Shown: positions 1 through 7,303 of the stretch, piece after piece
Layout of the letters: the number at the start of each line of letters is the position of its first letter
Position numbering within the stretch: position 1 is the stretch's first letter
Notes under the pieces: model-generated
Told to the model about the DNA's origin: nothing
Seen by the model: the letters and a program-made list of their open reading frames with translations, nothing else
The model's database searches: none
Translations under genes and position numbers: made by a program
From: a bacterium
Lineage (GTDB): Bacteria > Spirochaetota > Spirochaetia > JABEVK01
Length of the DNA stretch: 21,365 nucleotides
Assembly (NCBI GenBank): GCA_021782055.1
Contig: JAJXVP010000028.1
Span: 1-21,365 of the forward strand
Reading direction: 5' to 3'

Positions 1-1205
1 GGTATGTTGTTGTTTCAGAAGCTCGTGATACCTTTTTTCAGGGTGTGCGTGAAATCAACCTGCAAAATTACTTGATTCTTGCGGGTTCTTTGATTTTTTC
101 GTTCCTCCTCATGCTGTTCTTTTCAACCTACCTCACTCGTCCCATTTCCAAAATGGTCCGAACGATGCGCGAAATTATTCAGGATAACAACTTAACTCGC
201 CGCGTTGATGTTGAATTTCAGGACGAAATTGGTCGAATGGCCCAGACGTTTAACCTGATGTTGGCCGAGTTGGAGCGGGCTTATGGACAGATTAAGAATT
301 TTGCCTATCAGTCCGTCTTGGCTCGAAAAACCGAACAGAAAATCCGAAACATTTTTCAAAAATACGTTCCCGCCGATGTCATTGATGAAGTTCTGGGTAA
401 CCCGGAGTCGATGTTAACGGGCGAAAACCGGCAAGTGGCGATCTTATTTTCGGACATTCGCGGGTTTACCACGATTTCTGAGAGTATGCGGCCCGATGAG
501 TTAGTAACCTCTCTGAACCGTTACTTTTCGATGATGGTCGATATCATTGTGGCTCGTAACGGTACGGTCGACAAATACATTGGCGATGCTATTATGGCCT
601 TGTTTGGCGCCCCCGTTCGTAGCGAGAACGACTCGCTGTTATCGGTTTTGGCTGGTTTAGAAATGGCACAGGCCCTGGAAGTCTTTAACGAAGAACAAAA
701 AGCTAAGGGTAAAAAAGAGTTTCATATCGGCATAGGGATCAACTATGGCGAGGTGACGGTAGGTAACATCGGTTCCGAGAAAAAAATGAATTACACGGTG
801 ATTGGTGACAACGTCAACCTGGCGTCCCGCTTAGAGGGTTTAACAAAAAAGTATAAACAAATGCTTTTGTTCTCGGACTCTGTGTATCAAAGGGTAGGGC
901 GTTACGTGTACTGTCGGCTGGTGGACAAGGTTGTCGTCAAGGGGAAAACCCACGGAGAAAACATTTACACCGCCAAACGTACCCTTACCGACCAAGAAAA
1001 GAGCGGCTGGGCAACTTGGCACTCGGGCCTAGAAGCCTACTATCGTCGCGACTTTGCTCGCGCTCGGGGCTTGTTTCTCGAAGTTGCCGACCGGTGGTTG
1101 CCCGGAGATACCTTGGCGCTAGACTTTGCTGAACGGGCTACGGCCTTGATCCAAAACCCGCCGGAGCCAGGCTGGGTTGGCCTCGAAGTCATGCACGAAA
1201 AATAA
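1..1205 (+). CDS. Membrane adenylate cyclase, class III (HAMP + cyclase), 5' partial
   Basis: Makes cyclic AMP from ATP. The reading frame is open to the left edge (first full codon at 3), so the N-terminal sensor region lies outside the window. Visible in order: a transmembrane helix (about 69-134), a HAMP domain with a Thr-Arg-Pro-Ile start just after it, a linker helix, then a class III cyclase domain. Metal-binding Asp codons lie at 453 (in FSDIRGFT) and 585 (in KYIGD). The Lys at 573 and Thr at 795 are the adenine-selecting pair seen in class IIIb adenylate cyclases. The transition-state Asn (816) and Arg (828) sit in NLASR, so all catalytic residues are present. A C-terminal helical tail of about 60 residues resembles one TPR-like unit and is common in spirochaete cyclases (family knowledge). 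The GTG at 45 is an internal codon. The gene converges on the next one with 68 bases between. Confidence 0.93.
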   Translation, partial: YVVVSEARDTFFQGVREINLQNYLILAGSLIFSFLLMLFFSTYLTRPISKMVRTMREIIQDNNLTRRVDVEFQDEIGRMAQTFNLMLAELERAYGQIKNFAYQSVLARKTEQKIRNIFQKYVPADVIDEVLGNPESMLTGENRQVAILFSDIRGFTTISESMRPDELVTSLNRYFSMMVDIIVARNGTVDKYIGDAIMALFGAPVRSENDSLLSVLAGLEMAQALEVFNEEQKAKGKKEFHIGIGINYGEVTVGNIGSEKKMNYTVIGDNVNLASRLEGLTKKYKQMLLFSDSVYQRVGRYVYCRLVDKVVVKGKTHGENIYTAKRTLTDQEKSGWATWHSGLEAYYRRDFARARGLFLEVADRWLPGDTLALDFAERATALIQNPPEPGWVGLEVMHEK

Positions 1206-1273
1206 AAGGTGATGGTTCTTCGTTTTGCTGACGCTTTGTTTCGCCGACGAGTCTGCTAATGGCGGTCTTCAAG

Positions 1274-1786
1274 TTATAGGTGCGATTCAGAGGTAAGAAG
1301 GGCAAGAAAGGCCAAGACGGCCGTTGTCAGTGAGATTCCTGCACCCAGCTTATCGGCATCGACCAGTCGTTGATTATACGGGGTTGACCCGGCTGTTTGT
1401 GCTCCGGAAAAAAAGAACAGACTGCTGGCGGCACTGGCTAGCGTTACCGCAAGGCTAGCGTCGCGAAGAGGGTGCCACAGCGAGGATGTTGGAGGAACAG
1501 CTGTGACCTTGGCGGGAACGGGATGGTTGGTGAGGGCGACATCCCTTAGGGCCTCGGTGCGAAGCACCATAGTCTCATCACCAGAGTCATGATATTTCTG
1601 TTGCAACTCTTTGAGGGTGGCGAGGTCTGCAGGCGATAATGTCCGCCCTGCAACAATTTGCTGGCTGGCGGTGTCAAACACCTGCCGGAGTGTCATATGC
1701 TTTAAATCGAGAGCGTTAGGGGGTTCGGCAACCATAACCGCCGTTAAACCAACTCCCAAAAAAAGAATAAAGAACAAACGCTTCAT
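1274..1786 (-). CDS. Small predicted membrane protein, unknown function
   Basis: 170 residues, family not recognised. A Sec-type signal sequence or first membrane segment (residues 1-20, ending around VMVAE) is followed by a charged helical stretch (about 25-75) and a Pro-rich linker. Two hydrophobic segments follow, at about 109-130 and 147-165, with a short polar loop between. This resembles the hydrophobic pair in the middle of the PEGA protein encoded just upstream. The start ATG overlaps the stop of that gene by four bases (ATGA), so the two are translationally coupled, and no strong Shine-Dalgarno is seen. Probably an inner-membrane partner of the PEGA protein; that is inference from coupling only. 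Confidence 0.75.
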   Translation of the reverse strand: MKRLFFILFLGVGLTAVMVAEPPNALDLKHMTLRQVFDTASQQIVAGRTLSPADLATLKELQQKYHDSGDETMVLRTEALRDVALTNHPVPAKVTAVPPTSSLWHPLRDASLAVTLASAASSLFFFSGAQTAGSTPYNQRLVDADKLGAGISLTTAVLAFLALLTSESHL

Positions 1787-2865
1787 CGTGAAACCCCCAT
1801 TTTATCTTCGAGGACCAGAATTTGGTGTTCAATTTCTGGCCGAGAGAACAGGGGGTCTAGAAACGCCATGTGCTGAAGGTGGTAGAGTGCTTGAATATCG
1901 TCGCCGGAGGCTTGTTCAAGGTCGGCGGCCGCTTTACAAGCTTTATCATAGTAGGTTGATTGTTGAAGGACATCGGCGACCAGCCGGAACTCAGAAAGAG
2001 CCAAGGTGCGTTCTCCTTGAATGGCATGAATGCGTGCCAAGAAAAACCAAGCGCCTGGAGTTTGCTGAGAATCAGGGTAGTCATGGGTTAGCCGGGTAAA
2101 ATTGGCTGCCGCCGCTTCAAGCTTGCCCGCTAACAAGAAGTCTTTGCCTTCACGAAAGAGGGTTGAGGCAACATGCCGGGCTTGGGGCAGGGGGGCTGGT
2201 ATGGCGTGACTGGCATGAAGAAAGCGAATTTTGGAGGCCTTGAGACTAAAGGCCCAGGCGATATCCGCAAGGGTAAGCCCCCAGCTCGTCACCGTAGCTG
2301 GCGAAAACGGAAAAGTCTGCCCACGGTTGACGGTGGCGTCGCCTAAGGTGGCAAGAATGCTGAGCGTGGAAAGGACAGGTATGCTCCATGCTGTGGCCTC
2401 TAACAGCCCCTGGTCAGGAAAAATCGGGTCGATATGAACCTTTCCTTGAACCGTTTTAAGTTCCCAAGGTCCCGAAGGGATTGAGAATTCCTTGCCTTCG
2501 GTAGGAATACTTTGACCCGATTGCCAGAGCTGGTCGTTCTCGGGGAAGGCTAGAGTGACGGTGGAGGGGTCAAGGTTAACGGGGATAACGACAATTTTTC
2601 CCGGCTCAAGGTCTAGGGTACGTGACCAACTTTGGTAGCCTTTTTTGGTCAGAACCACGGTGTGACGACCTGGTTTAAGCAATGAAAGATACGAAGGCGT
2701 AGCCCGCCCCAAGGCATGGCCATCCCATTGTATGGTTGCCCCTAACGGGTTGGACTCTAAAAAGACTCCCGAAGTCAGGGGTTCGGTGCTCCCCGTTAAA
2801 CTTTGCGCGGGGATTTGACCTCCCCACAAAAAAGCCACCACGAGCGGTGCCAAAAGGCGCTTCAT
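1783..2865 (-). CDS. PEGA-domain and TPR-like envelope protein
   Basis: 360 residues. A Sec signal (about 1-22, ending near PAQS) is followed by a PEGA domain (about 30-100), with the typical sequence of a short strand ending in G-A-T-I, 'GRATP', 'L-K-P-G-R-H' and a 'KKGY' turn. Next come a beta-rich stretch, two hydrophobic segments (about 155-175 and 190-210), and a C-terminal TPR-like helical region (about 230-340) containing 'LEAAAANFTRL' and 'ALSEFRLVAD'. PEGA domains are found in cell-surface proteins, so an envelope role is likely; the exact function is unknown. I chose the ATG at 2865. A GTG at 2874 is also in frame but falls inside a TATAGT box that could itself be the -10 of this gene. 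It lies 39 bases after rlmE on the same strand and overlaps the following gene by four bases. Confidence 0.82.
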   Translation of the reverse strand: MKRLLAPLVVAFLWGGQIPAQSLTGSTEPLTSGVFLESNPLGATIQWDGHALGRATPSYLSLLKPGRHTVVLTKKGYQSWSRTLDLEPGKIVVIPVNLDPSTVTLAFPENDQLWQSGQSIPTEGKEFSIPSGPWELKTVQGKVHIDPIFPDQGLLEATAWSIPVLSTLSILATLGDATVNRGQTFPFSPATVTSWGLTLADIAWAFSLKASKIRFLHASHAIPAPLPQARHVASTLFREGKDFLLAGKLEAAAANFTRLTHDYPDSQQTPGAWFFLARIHAIQGERTLALSEFRLVADVLQQSTYYDKACKAAADLEQASGDDIQALYHLQHMAFLDPLFSRPEIEHQILVLEDKMGVSR

Positions 2866-2872
2866 GCTCTTC

Positions 2873-2894
2873 ACTATAACTCAACTATAACTCA
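2873..2894 (-). promoter_or_regulatory. Perfect 11-bp tandem repeat carrying two -10-like boxes before the PEGA gene
   Basis: The 11-mer ACTATAACTCA occurs twice back to back (2873-2883 and 2884-2894). Read on the minus strand, each copy carries a TATAGT box. The nearer box ends seven bases before the ATG at 2865, so a transcript from it would be almost leaderless. No good -35 hexamer is visible at 16-18 bases, which weakens the promoter reading. The repeat lies between rlmE and the PEGA gene and may let the PEGA pair be expressed apart from rlmE. Confidence 0.4.
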
Positions 2895-2904
2895 GCCACG
2901 CTGA

Positions 2905-3498
2905 TCACGCCAGCATAAGGCCTGTGCCCAAAAAGTAGGTTTCAAAAGATTCGTCACGCACGGCCTTGGGGCGAAGGATCTTGGTTTGCCGAAACCGGGT
3001 ATTGAGGCGTTCCAAAAGGACTTTTTCGTCGCCTCCTTGAAAGACTTTTGCTAGCAAACTGCCTCCGGGTACCAAAAGTTGTTCCGCCACTTCGATAACA
3101 CGTTCTACCAAACGAAAAGAACGGGCAGTGTCTACGGTGCGATTACCAGTAGTCGAAGGTGCCGCATCAGACAAAATGACATCATAGGGGCCCTTCGCTT
3201 TCAGCTGCACAAAAGAACTTTCGTCAAAAAGATCACCTTGAAAGAAAAACGCGTTAGGCGGAAAGGTTTTGAGTTTTACCGGCGCCAGGTCTATACCAAC
3301 CAGAAAACCCGTACCGTCAAGGAGCTTTAGGGTGTACAGCGACCAACTGCCAGGACTAGAACCGACATCGAGCACCCGAAGGTTCTTTTTTAAGAGACCT
3401 GTTTTTTGTTGGATTTCTTCGAGTTTGTAAACCGAACGGGCCGGGTAGCCTTCGCGCTGAGCCTTCAAGGCATAATAATCTGGTTTTTCACGTCCCAT
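2905..3498 (-). CDS. rlmE: 23S rRNA (uridine-2'-O)-methyltransferase RlmE (FtsJ/RrmJ)
   Basis: 197 residues. Uses S-adenosylmethionine to methylate the 2'-O of U2552 (E. coli numbering) in the A-loop of 23S rRNA, late in 50S assembly. The catalytic set K25, D111, K151, E186 is present. Each is offset by exactly 13 from E. coli K38, D124, K164, E199. The SAM-binding loop DVGSSPGSW is at about 44-52 and the ribose-binding Asp at about 70. I chose the ATG at 3498 because an AAGGAG Shine-Dalgarno (3509-3514, minus strand) sits ten bases upstream. An in-frame ATG at 3528 would add ten residues but has no ribosome site. Divergent from the polyprenyl synthetase with 50 bases between; heads a minus-strand group with the PEGA gene. 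Confidence 0.95.
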   Translation of the reverse strand: MGREKPDYYALKAQREGYPARSVYKLEEIQQKTGLLKKNLRVLDVGSSPGSWSLYTLKLLDGTGFLVGIDLAPVKLKTFPPNAFFFQGDLFDESSFVQLKAKGPYDVILSDAAPSTTGNRTVDTARSFRLVERVIEVAEQLLVPGGSLLAKVFQGGDEKVLLERLNTRFRQTKILRPKAVRDESFETYFLGTGLMLA

Positions 3499-3548
3499 TC
3501 TGAGCGGACTCCTTGACGGTCGTACCATTTACAGGCGAAATTCGCGCC

Positions 3549-4613
3549 ATGACCATCGACAAGTATACCCAAAGGCTGGAAAAGATTGAAGCTGCTCTAG
3601 CCCGAGTTTTGCCCCCCTCGGCAGACTCAAACTGGCTCACCGCTGTGGCGGGAGAGTCTTTGCTAGATGTTCGCCCCGAGGCCTTTAACGATATTACCGC
3701 CCCTTCGTGGGCCCTTTTAAAGCGGGGCGGGAAGCGTTGGCGTTCCTTGGTAATGGTCTTGGGTTATGAGTTGGCGGGGGGCGAGGCCGAAGACATTTTT
3801 GAACTGACCACGCTTGTGGAACTTCCTCATACCGGTAGCCTCATCATCGATGACATCGAGGACAAAGCCATCGAGCGGAGAGGGGGCCCTGCCATCCACC
3901 TGCAGTTTGGCATCGACAAAGCGATCAATGCGGGGAACTTTTTGTACTTTGAACCGACGTATTTGATCGAGCAAAGTCGCCTCGAAGATTCTGTCAAACT
4001 GCGCTTGCTGGTTTGCTACCTTCGGGTCATGCGCCGTCTCCATTTTGGACAGGGCTTAGACATACAATGGCACAACGATCACGATTTTATTCCCTCGAGG
4101 TCCGAGTACCTCAGGATGTGCCGCTACAAAACGGGTGCCTTGTCTCGTTTAGCGGCTGAAATCGCCTTTGCTGCGGCGGGGCGTTCTGATTTAGAAGCGG
4201 ATGCTTTTGGAAGGCTGTGGGAAGATATTGGGGTTGGTTTTCAAATTCTGGACGATGTCAAAAACTTGGTGTCCGGTAACCCCGGCAAACAGCGGGGTGA
4301 TGACATCGTAGAAGGCAAAAAGAGCCTGCCGGTATTGTGTCATGCTTCGGCGACTTCTCAGGGGGGACGTGATGTGCTCGAGGTCTTTCGCCAAGTTGAC
4401 GCTTTGCGAGCCGAAGGTAAGCCCTTTCAGGCCGAAGTTGAGCGTGCCATTGGTCTGATGGAAGGCTCGGGGGCAATTGACGAGGCTAGAGCTATGGCTG
4501 AAAGCTTGTTGTCGCGTTCGGCGTCACTTTTGCGCTCGGGTTACCCCAGCACCGAAGCTCGTCAAAGCCTAGAAGAACTCTTAGAAAGCTTTTTTCAGGG
4601 GGCCAACCGATGA
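3549..4613 (+). CDS. Polyprenyl diphosphate synthase (isoprenoid chain elongation)
   Basis: 354 residues, cytoplasmic. Condenses isopentenyl diphosphate onto an allylic diphosphate. Motifs in order: G-G-K-R-W-R (about 60-65), the first Asp-rich motif DDIED (101-105) followed by 'RRGGPAIH', and the second Asp-rich region at 235-239. The second motif reads DDVKN rather than the usual DDxxD, although the following 'GKQRGDDIVEGKKSLP' loop is normal. Chain length cannot be read safely; farnesyl, geranylgeranyl and longer products are all possible. The start is the ATG at 3549, which gives a natural N-terminus. A TTG at 3513 in frame has no ribosome site. No good Shine-Dalgarno is visible before 3549 either. 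First gene of a plus-strand set; its stop overlaps the rhomboid start (ATGA). Confidence 0.9.
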   Translation: MTIDKYTQRLEKIEAALARVLPPSADSNWLTAVAGESLLDVRPEAFNDITAPSWALLKRGGKRWRSLVMVLGYELAGGEAEDIFELTTLVELPHTGSLIIDDIEDKAIERRGGPAIHLQFGIDKAINAGNFLYFEPTYLIEQSRLEDSVKLRLLVCYLRVMRRLHFGQGLDIQWHNDHDFIPSRSEYLRMCRYKTGALSRLAAEIAFAAAGRSDLEADAFGRLWEDIGVGFQILDDVKNLVSGNPGKQRGDDIVEGKKSLPVLCHASATSQGGRDVLEVFRQVDALRAEGKPFQAEVERAIGLMEGSGAIDEARAMAESLLSRSASLLRSGYPSTEARQSLEELLESFFQGANR

Positions 4614-5269
4614 GTCCTCAGCTTGTCAATCGACGACCGTTTTGGCGGCGTCTTTTACCCTTTAGTTATTTTTACGCGACCTTGGGGGTGATTGCCCTCA
4701 ACCTGCTGGTTTTTTTGTGGAATCAGATGGACCCCAATAGTCGGGGTTTGGTTGCTTTGAACGCGACGGCCGTGTGGGAGTATGGGGCTTGGTGGCAGAT
4801 TTTTACCTACATGTACGTTCACGCGAATATAACCCATATCCTGTTCAATATGATTGGCTTGTTCTTTTTCGGTCTAGCAATCGAGCATAACCTGGGTAGC
4901 TGGGAATTCCTGCTGTTCTATCACGTGGTCGGCTGGCTGTCAGGGGCGTTTTCCCTCCTGCTATACACCCTGCTTGGTTCTGACGTTTGGCTCATGGGTG
5001 CCTCGGGCGCCATTTTTGGGGTCATGCTGGCCTATGCGACCTTTAGACCCAATGATCGTGTGCTCGTGTTCTTTGTTATACCCCTTCGAGCCATTACTAT
5101 GGTGCTCGCCTTTACAGTTGTGGAGGTAGTTTCACAAATTATGAACCCCTACTCGGGGGTAGCGCATCTAACCCACCTCGCGGGGTTCTTTTTTGCCTTC
5201 TTCATTCTCTGGGGACGCTATGGGGTGAACCCTTGGCAAGTAATTCGGCATCAGGATCGTTTCTTGTAA
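4610..5269 (+). CDS. Rhomboid-family intramembrane serine protease
   Basis: 219 residues with about six membrane helices. Cleaves transmembrane substrates within the bilayer. Diagnostic pieces: 'HANITHILFNMIGLFFFG' (about 71-88) with the His/Asn oxyanion motif of helix 2, the nucleophile in GASG (Ser132), and the partner His in 'HLTHLAG' (His179). The catalytic dyad is therefore intact. The length is that of a minimal six-helix bacterial rhomboid with no extra cytosolic domain. The start overlaps the stop of the polyprenyl synthetase by four bases, so it is translationally coupled. Substrates are unknown. The pairing with an isoprenoid enzyme does not suggest a direct functional link. Confidence 0.93.
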   Translation: MSPQLVNRRPFWRRLLPFSYFYATLGVIALNLLVFLWNQMDPNSRGLVALNATAVWEYGAWWQIFTYMYVHANITHILFNMIGLFFFGLAIEHNLGSWEFLLFYHVVGWLSGAFSLLLYTLLGSDVWLMGASGAIFGVMLAYATFRPNDRVLVFFVIPLRAITMVLAFTVVEVVSQIMNPYSGVAHLTHLAGFFFAFFILWGRYGVNPWQVIRHQDRFL

Positions 5270-5283
5270 GGGGTGACTGACGG

Positions 5284-5970
5284 ATGAAGCTCCTTTTGGT
5301 TCTGGTGGCTGGCGTTTTTGCCGGTTTATTATTGGGCGGGCCTTGTCAGGCCGAAGACCTGACCTCTGATATGCTCCAAGTGGAGGTTTGGGCACCTTTG
5401 GCCTCAATAAGCCCTGGTGAGCTTACCCCGCCGCCACCACCCTCGACGTTACCGATTCAACTCTTAAAAGAAGCGCGGTGGCTAATTTCGGGCATGATTT
5501 TTGGCTGGCATTTTGTGTATGTTCCTTCGGATAAAACGCGTCAGGTCGCAGAAGTTCTCACCCTCAAGCCTTTGGGAGAAATTCCTTGGGGTGATCCGCG
5601 GTTATCTGTAACTGCAACGCGTGTGGACAGGAAGAGCAACCAGTATTCGGTGAGTGTTACGTACCTTTTGTCGAGTGTCGAACAAGATTTGCGCACGGCG
5701 TGGGCATCGGCTGAGCTGCATTCCGCCGGTGGGCGGGGGGAATGGGTGGGGGCTGATAGCCTAAAGGGGAGGCAGGAGGTGGTGGCTCAGACGGTGAAAG
5801 CCGCTGTGAGAAACTTTTTACGGCCTAAGATTTTTAACAAGCCAGAACGAATTGAAGGAGATGTCTTGCTCCTACACTCCCCTTTGATTGGGTCGGAAGC
5901 GGATCAGCTAGACTGTACGGCAGAGTTTCGTCTTCGGCTTACTCTGGTTCAATCGTACCCGGTATATTGA
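5284..5970 (+). CDS. Exported protein of unknown function
   Basis: 228 residues, family not recognised. A clear Sec signal peptide covers about residues 1-23 (hydrophobic core, then C-Q-A before E-D-L). The Cys before the cleavage site is preceded by Pro rather than a small residue, so this is not a good lipobox. The mature part starts with a Pro-rich stretch (about 45-60). It continues as mixed strands and helices, with 'AWASAELHSAGGRGEW' and a C-terminal beta-like end, and looks like a small periplasmic domain. It begins 14 bases after the rhomboid gene and is likely the last gene of that transcript. The ATG at 5284 has only a weak AAGGGG upstream. Confidence 0.75.
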   Translation: MKLLLVLVAGVFAGLLLGGPCQAEDLTSDMLQVEVWAPLASISPGELTPPPPPSTLPIQLLKEARWLISGMIFGWHFVYVPSDKTRQVAEVLTLKPLGEIPWGDPRLSVTATRVDRKSNQYSVSVTYLLSSVEQDLRTAWASAELHSAGGRGEWVGADSLKGRQEVVAQTVKAAVRNFLRPKIFNKPERIEGDVLLLHSPLIGSEADQLDCTAEFRLRLTLVQSYPVY

Positions 5971-5989
5971 GTCGATACTGAACGGTGGG

Positions 5990-6457
5990 TTATTTCCAAA
6001 AAAGGGCCGCCGGCCAGGCCAATACCAACCCTACAATGATCCCTACCACAATCTCAGGGAGGGTGTGCCCAACCATTTCGTTGATGGCTACCCTCTGGTT
6101 CGCAGGCAGGCTTTCTTGTAGCCGATTAACCACCCGCGCCTGTTTCTGGACATTACCACGCAATTTGTAGGCATCAAAAATCACAATCGCACTGAATACA
6201 GCGGCCAGGCCAAAGAGATTAGAAGCAGGCCCCTCATAGACGGCAATGGCCACACTTAAAGAAGTCACAAAAGCCGAATGTGCCGAGGGCATGCCGCCAA
6301 AGGTCAGCAAATGTTTAAGCCTAAGCTGTCGAGTTTTAATCGACAAAGCTACCCATTTGAAAATTTGGCTGAGGAGCTGTACTGCTACGGCAATGACGAG
6401 AGATTTAGGCAGGATATTCACAGGGCCTAGTTTAGGCGAATTGAGCAAAAGACTCAA
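5990..6457 (-). CDS. Divergent PAP2-family (DUF212/YuiD-like) membrane protein
   Basis: 155 residues with about four membrane segments. Family signatures are present: 'GGMPSAHSAFVTSL' (about 54-67), 'FDAYKLRGNVQKQA' (about 94-107), and 'EMVGHTLPEIVVGIIVG' near the C-terminus. The PSAH and GHT-PE motifs resemble phosphatase motifs of the PAP2 superfamily, but the activity of this branch is not established, so a lipid- or isoprenoid-phosphate phosphatase role is inference. The start is TTG (6457) with a loose GAGG about ten bases upstream; a GTG 13 codons in is an alternative. Converges on the exported-protein gene with 19 bases between and is divergent from the HMA-fold gene across 133 bases. 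Confidence 0.88.
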   Translation of the reverse strand: MSLLLNSPKLGPVNILPKSLVIAVAVQLLSQIFKWVALSIKTRQLRLKHLLTFGGMPSAHSAFVTSLSVAIAVYEGPASNLFGLAAVFSAIVIFDAYKLRGNVQKQARVVNRLQESLPANQRVAINEMVGHTLPEIVVGIIVGLVLAWPAALFWK

Positions 6458-6472
6458 CTGAGCGGAGCCTCA

Positions 6473-6490
6473 GCCTGCAGGACTACAGGC
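6473..6490. repeat. 18-bp near-perfect palindrome upstream of the PAP2-family gene
   Basis: GCCTGCAGGACTACAGGC is self-complementary except for one mismatched pair. It lies 16 bases before the TTG start of the PAP2-family gene, so it would fall in that gene's leader if transcription starts near 6541. No T-run follows on either strand, so it is not a simple terminator. It could be an operator or a leader hairpin. Confidence 0.4.
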
Positions 6491-6548
6491 AGCGACAACC
6501 CAGAAAGTGTGGGGCATTCCTTGAATTTTCAGAGAAGTCGCGCTACAT

Positions 6549-6573
6549 TTATAGTCGTTGATGAGACTATAAT
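6549..6573. promoter_or_regulatory. Mirror-image -10 boxes in an 8-8-8 inverted repeat (divergent promoter region)
   Basis: TTATAGTC (6549-6556) and GACTATAA (6565-6572) form a perfect inverted repeat with an 8-base spacer. The right arm gives a consensus TATAAT (6568-6573) facing the HMA-fold gene. The left arm, read on the minus strand, gives TATAAA (6548-6553) facing the PAP2-family gene. Neither has a convincing -35 hexamer, which suggests activator dependence or a regulator binding the repeat itself. A start near 6580 would put GAAGG close to the 5' end of the HMA transcript. Confidence 0.45.
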
Positions 6574-6590
6574 GGACATTGAAGGTAAAT

Positions 6591-6833
6591 GTGGGCAGTA
6601 AAACTTTAACGCCAGAAAAATCTGTCACGCTTAGTGTTTTTGGTTTAGATCAGCATCCTGATCCGAAATCTGTGACGACCTCGTTAGAACAGCTTCACGG
6701 AGTTCGCGCAGCTAAGCTTGATTTAAAGAAAAAGATTGTCAAAATTGTTTGGAATCAGTCAGCGAATTTGACGAAAGAGGAACTCATTTCGGCTGTTTTT
6801 CGCTGTGGTGTAGCCGCCGAAGAGCTAGCCTAA
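6591..6833 (+). CDS. Small HMA-fold (heavy-metal-associated-like) protein lacking the CxxC
   Basis: About 80 residues, cytoplasmic, with the beta-alpha-beta-beta-alpha-beta pattern of HMA/ferredoxin-like domains: 'VTLSVFGL' strand, 'SVTTSLEQLHGVRAAKLDL' helix-turn-strand, 'KKIVKIVWNQ' strand, and 'TKEELISAVFRCGVAAEEL' helix. True HMA metallochaperones carry GMxCxxC after the first strand. Here the loop reads G-L-D-Q-H-P-D, so the usual metal site is absent; one lone Cys remains near the C-terminus. The start is the GTG at 6591, supported by GAAGG five bases upstream. A TTG at 6579 would add four residues but lies almost at the predicted transcript start. Its stop is nine bases from the convergent Hpt stop. 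The fold assignment is moderate and the function unknown. Confidence 0.7.
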   Translation: MGSKTLTPEKSVTLSVFGLDQHPDPKSVTTSLEQLHGVRAAKLDLKKKIVKIVWNQSANLTKEELISAVFRCGVAAEELA

Positions 6834-6841
6834 ACCTCGAT

Positions 6842-7216
6842 CTACTTTGCAGAGCGGCGAGAAAACTCGCTGGTCCAGGCGTCTGTATGAAAAACTCCCA
6901 GGAACCGGAGGACGGTTGGCTCAACCTGAGGCCAAAGGGTTGAGGCGGTACGAAAATCTGCTTTTTTGCCACAAATTTCCAACTGCTCCAATAGGGCACA
7001 ACCTTCGTCGGCCGCTACCGCACGTAGGGCTCCTTTTAACTGATGGGCGTACATTTCCAGATCTTCAGCGTTGTTCGTCGTTAAGGCTCTTTGAAGGCGA
7101 TCAAGGCGCTCGGAAAGAGTAGCTTCTACCGTCTTAATCAACTCCCGATAGAGTTCTTTATTTCCGTCAAGAAGACGAGCCGCTTTTTCGGCGTTGAGGG
7201 GCAAGTTGTCCGCCAT
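6842..7216 (-). CDS. Stand-alone Hpt (histidine phosphotransfer) domain protein
   Basis: 124 residues, soluble. Hpt domains relay phosphate between response-regulator receiver domains in phosphorelays. The four-helix pattern is clear, and the phospho-acceptor His lies in 'YAHQLKGALRAVAA' (about residues 56-69), matching the Hpt consensus HxLKG. Conserved 'CALLEQLE' follows in the next helix. No kinase or receiver is fused to it and none is encoded nearby in the window. I chose the ATG at 7216. Upstream TTG/ATG options exist in frame, but the longest would run into the start of the divergent solute-binding gene. No clear Shine-Dalgarno precedes 7216. Divergent from that gene by 87 bases, a hint that the two act in one pathway. 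Confidence 0.85.
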   Translation of the reverse strand: MADNLPLNAEKAARLLDGNKELYRELIKTVEATLSERLDRLQRALTTNNAEDLEMYAHQLKGALRAVAADEGCALLEQLEICGKKADFRTASTLWPQVEPTVLRFLGVFHTDAWTSEFSRRSAK

Positions 7217-7303
7217 GTTTTCATGGTACTCGGAACTGGCTGCGGTGGCAACTGACAACTTGACGGGCGGTCCCCCTGCATCGAAACTACCAAAGGAGGC
7301 GTC

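Noticed and set aside
1611..2099. Long plus-strand open frame opposite the PEGA gene pair.
   Set aside because: It is antisense to two better-supported genes with signal peptides and a PEGA domain, has low-quality composition, and has no ribosome site.
7260..7288. TTGACG-17-GAAACT as a promoter for the solute-binding protein.
   Set aside because: The -10 matches poorly, and the start it predicts (about 7295) would cut off part of the strong AAAGGAGG ribosome site.
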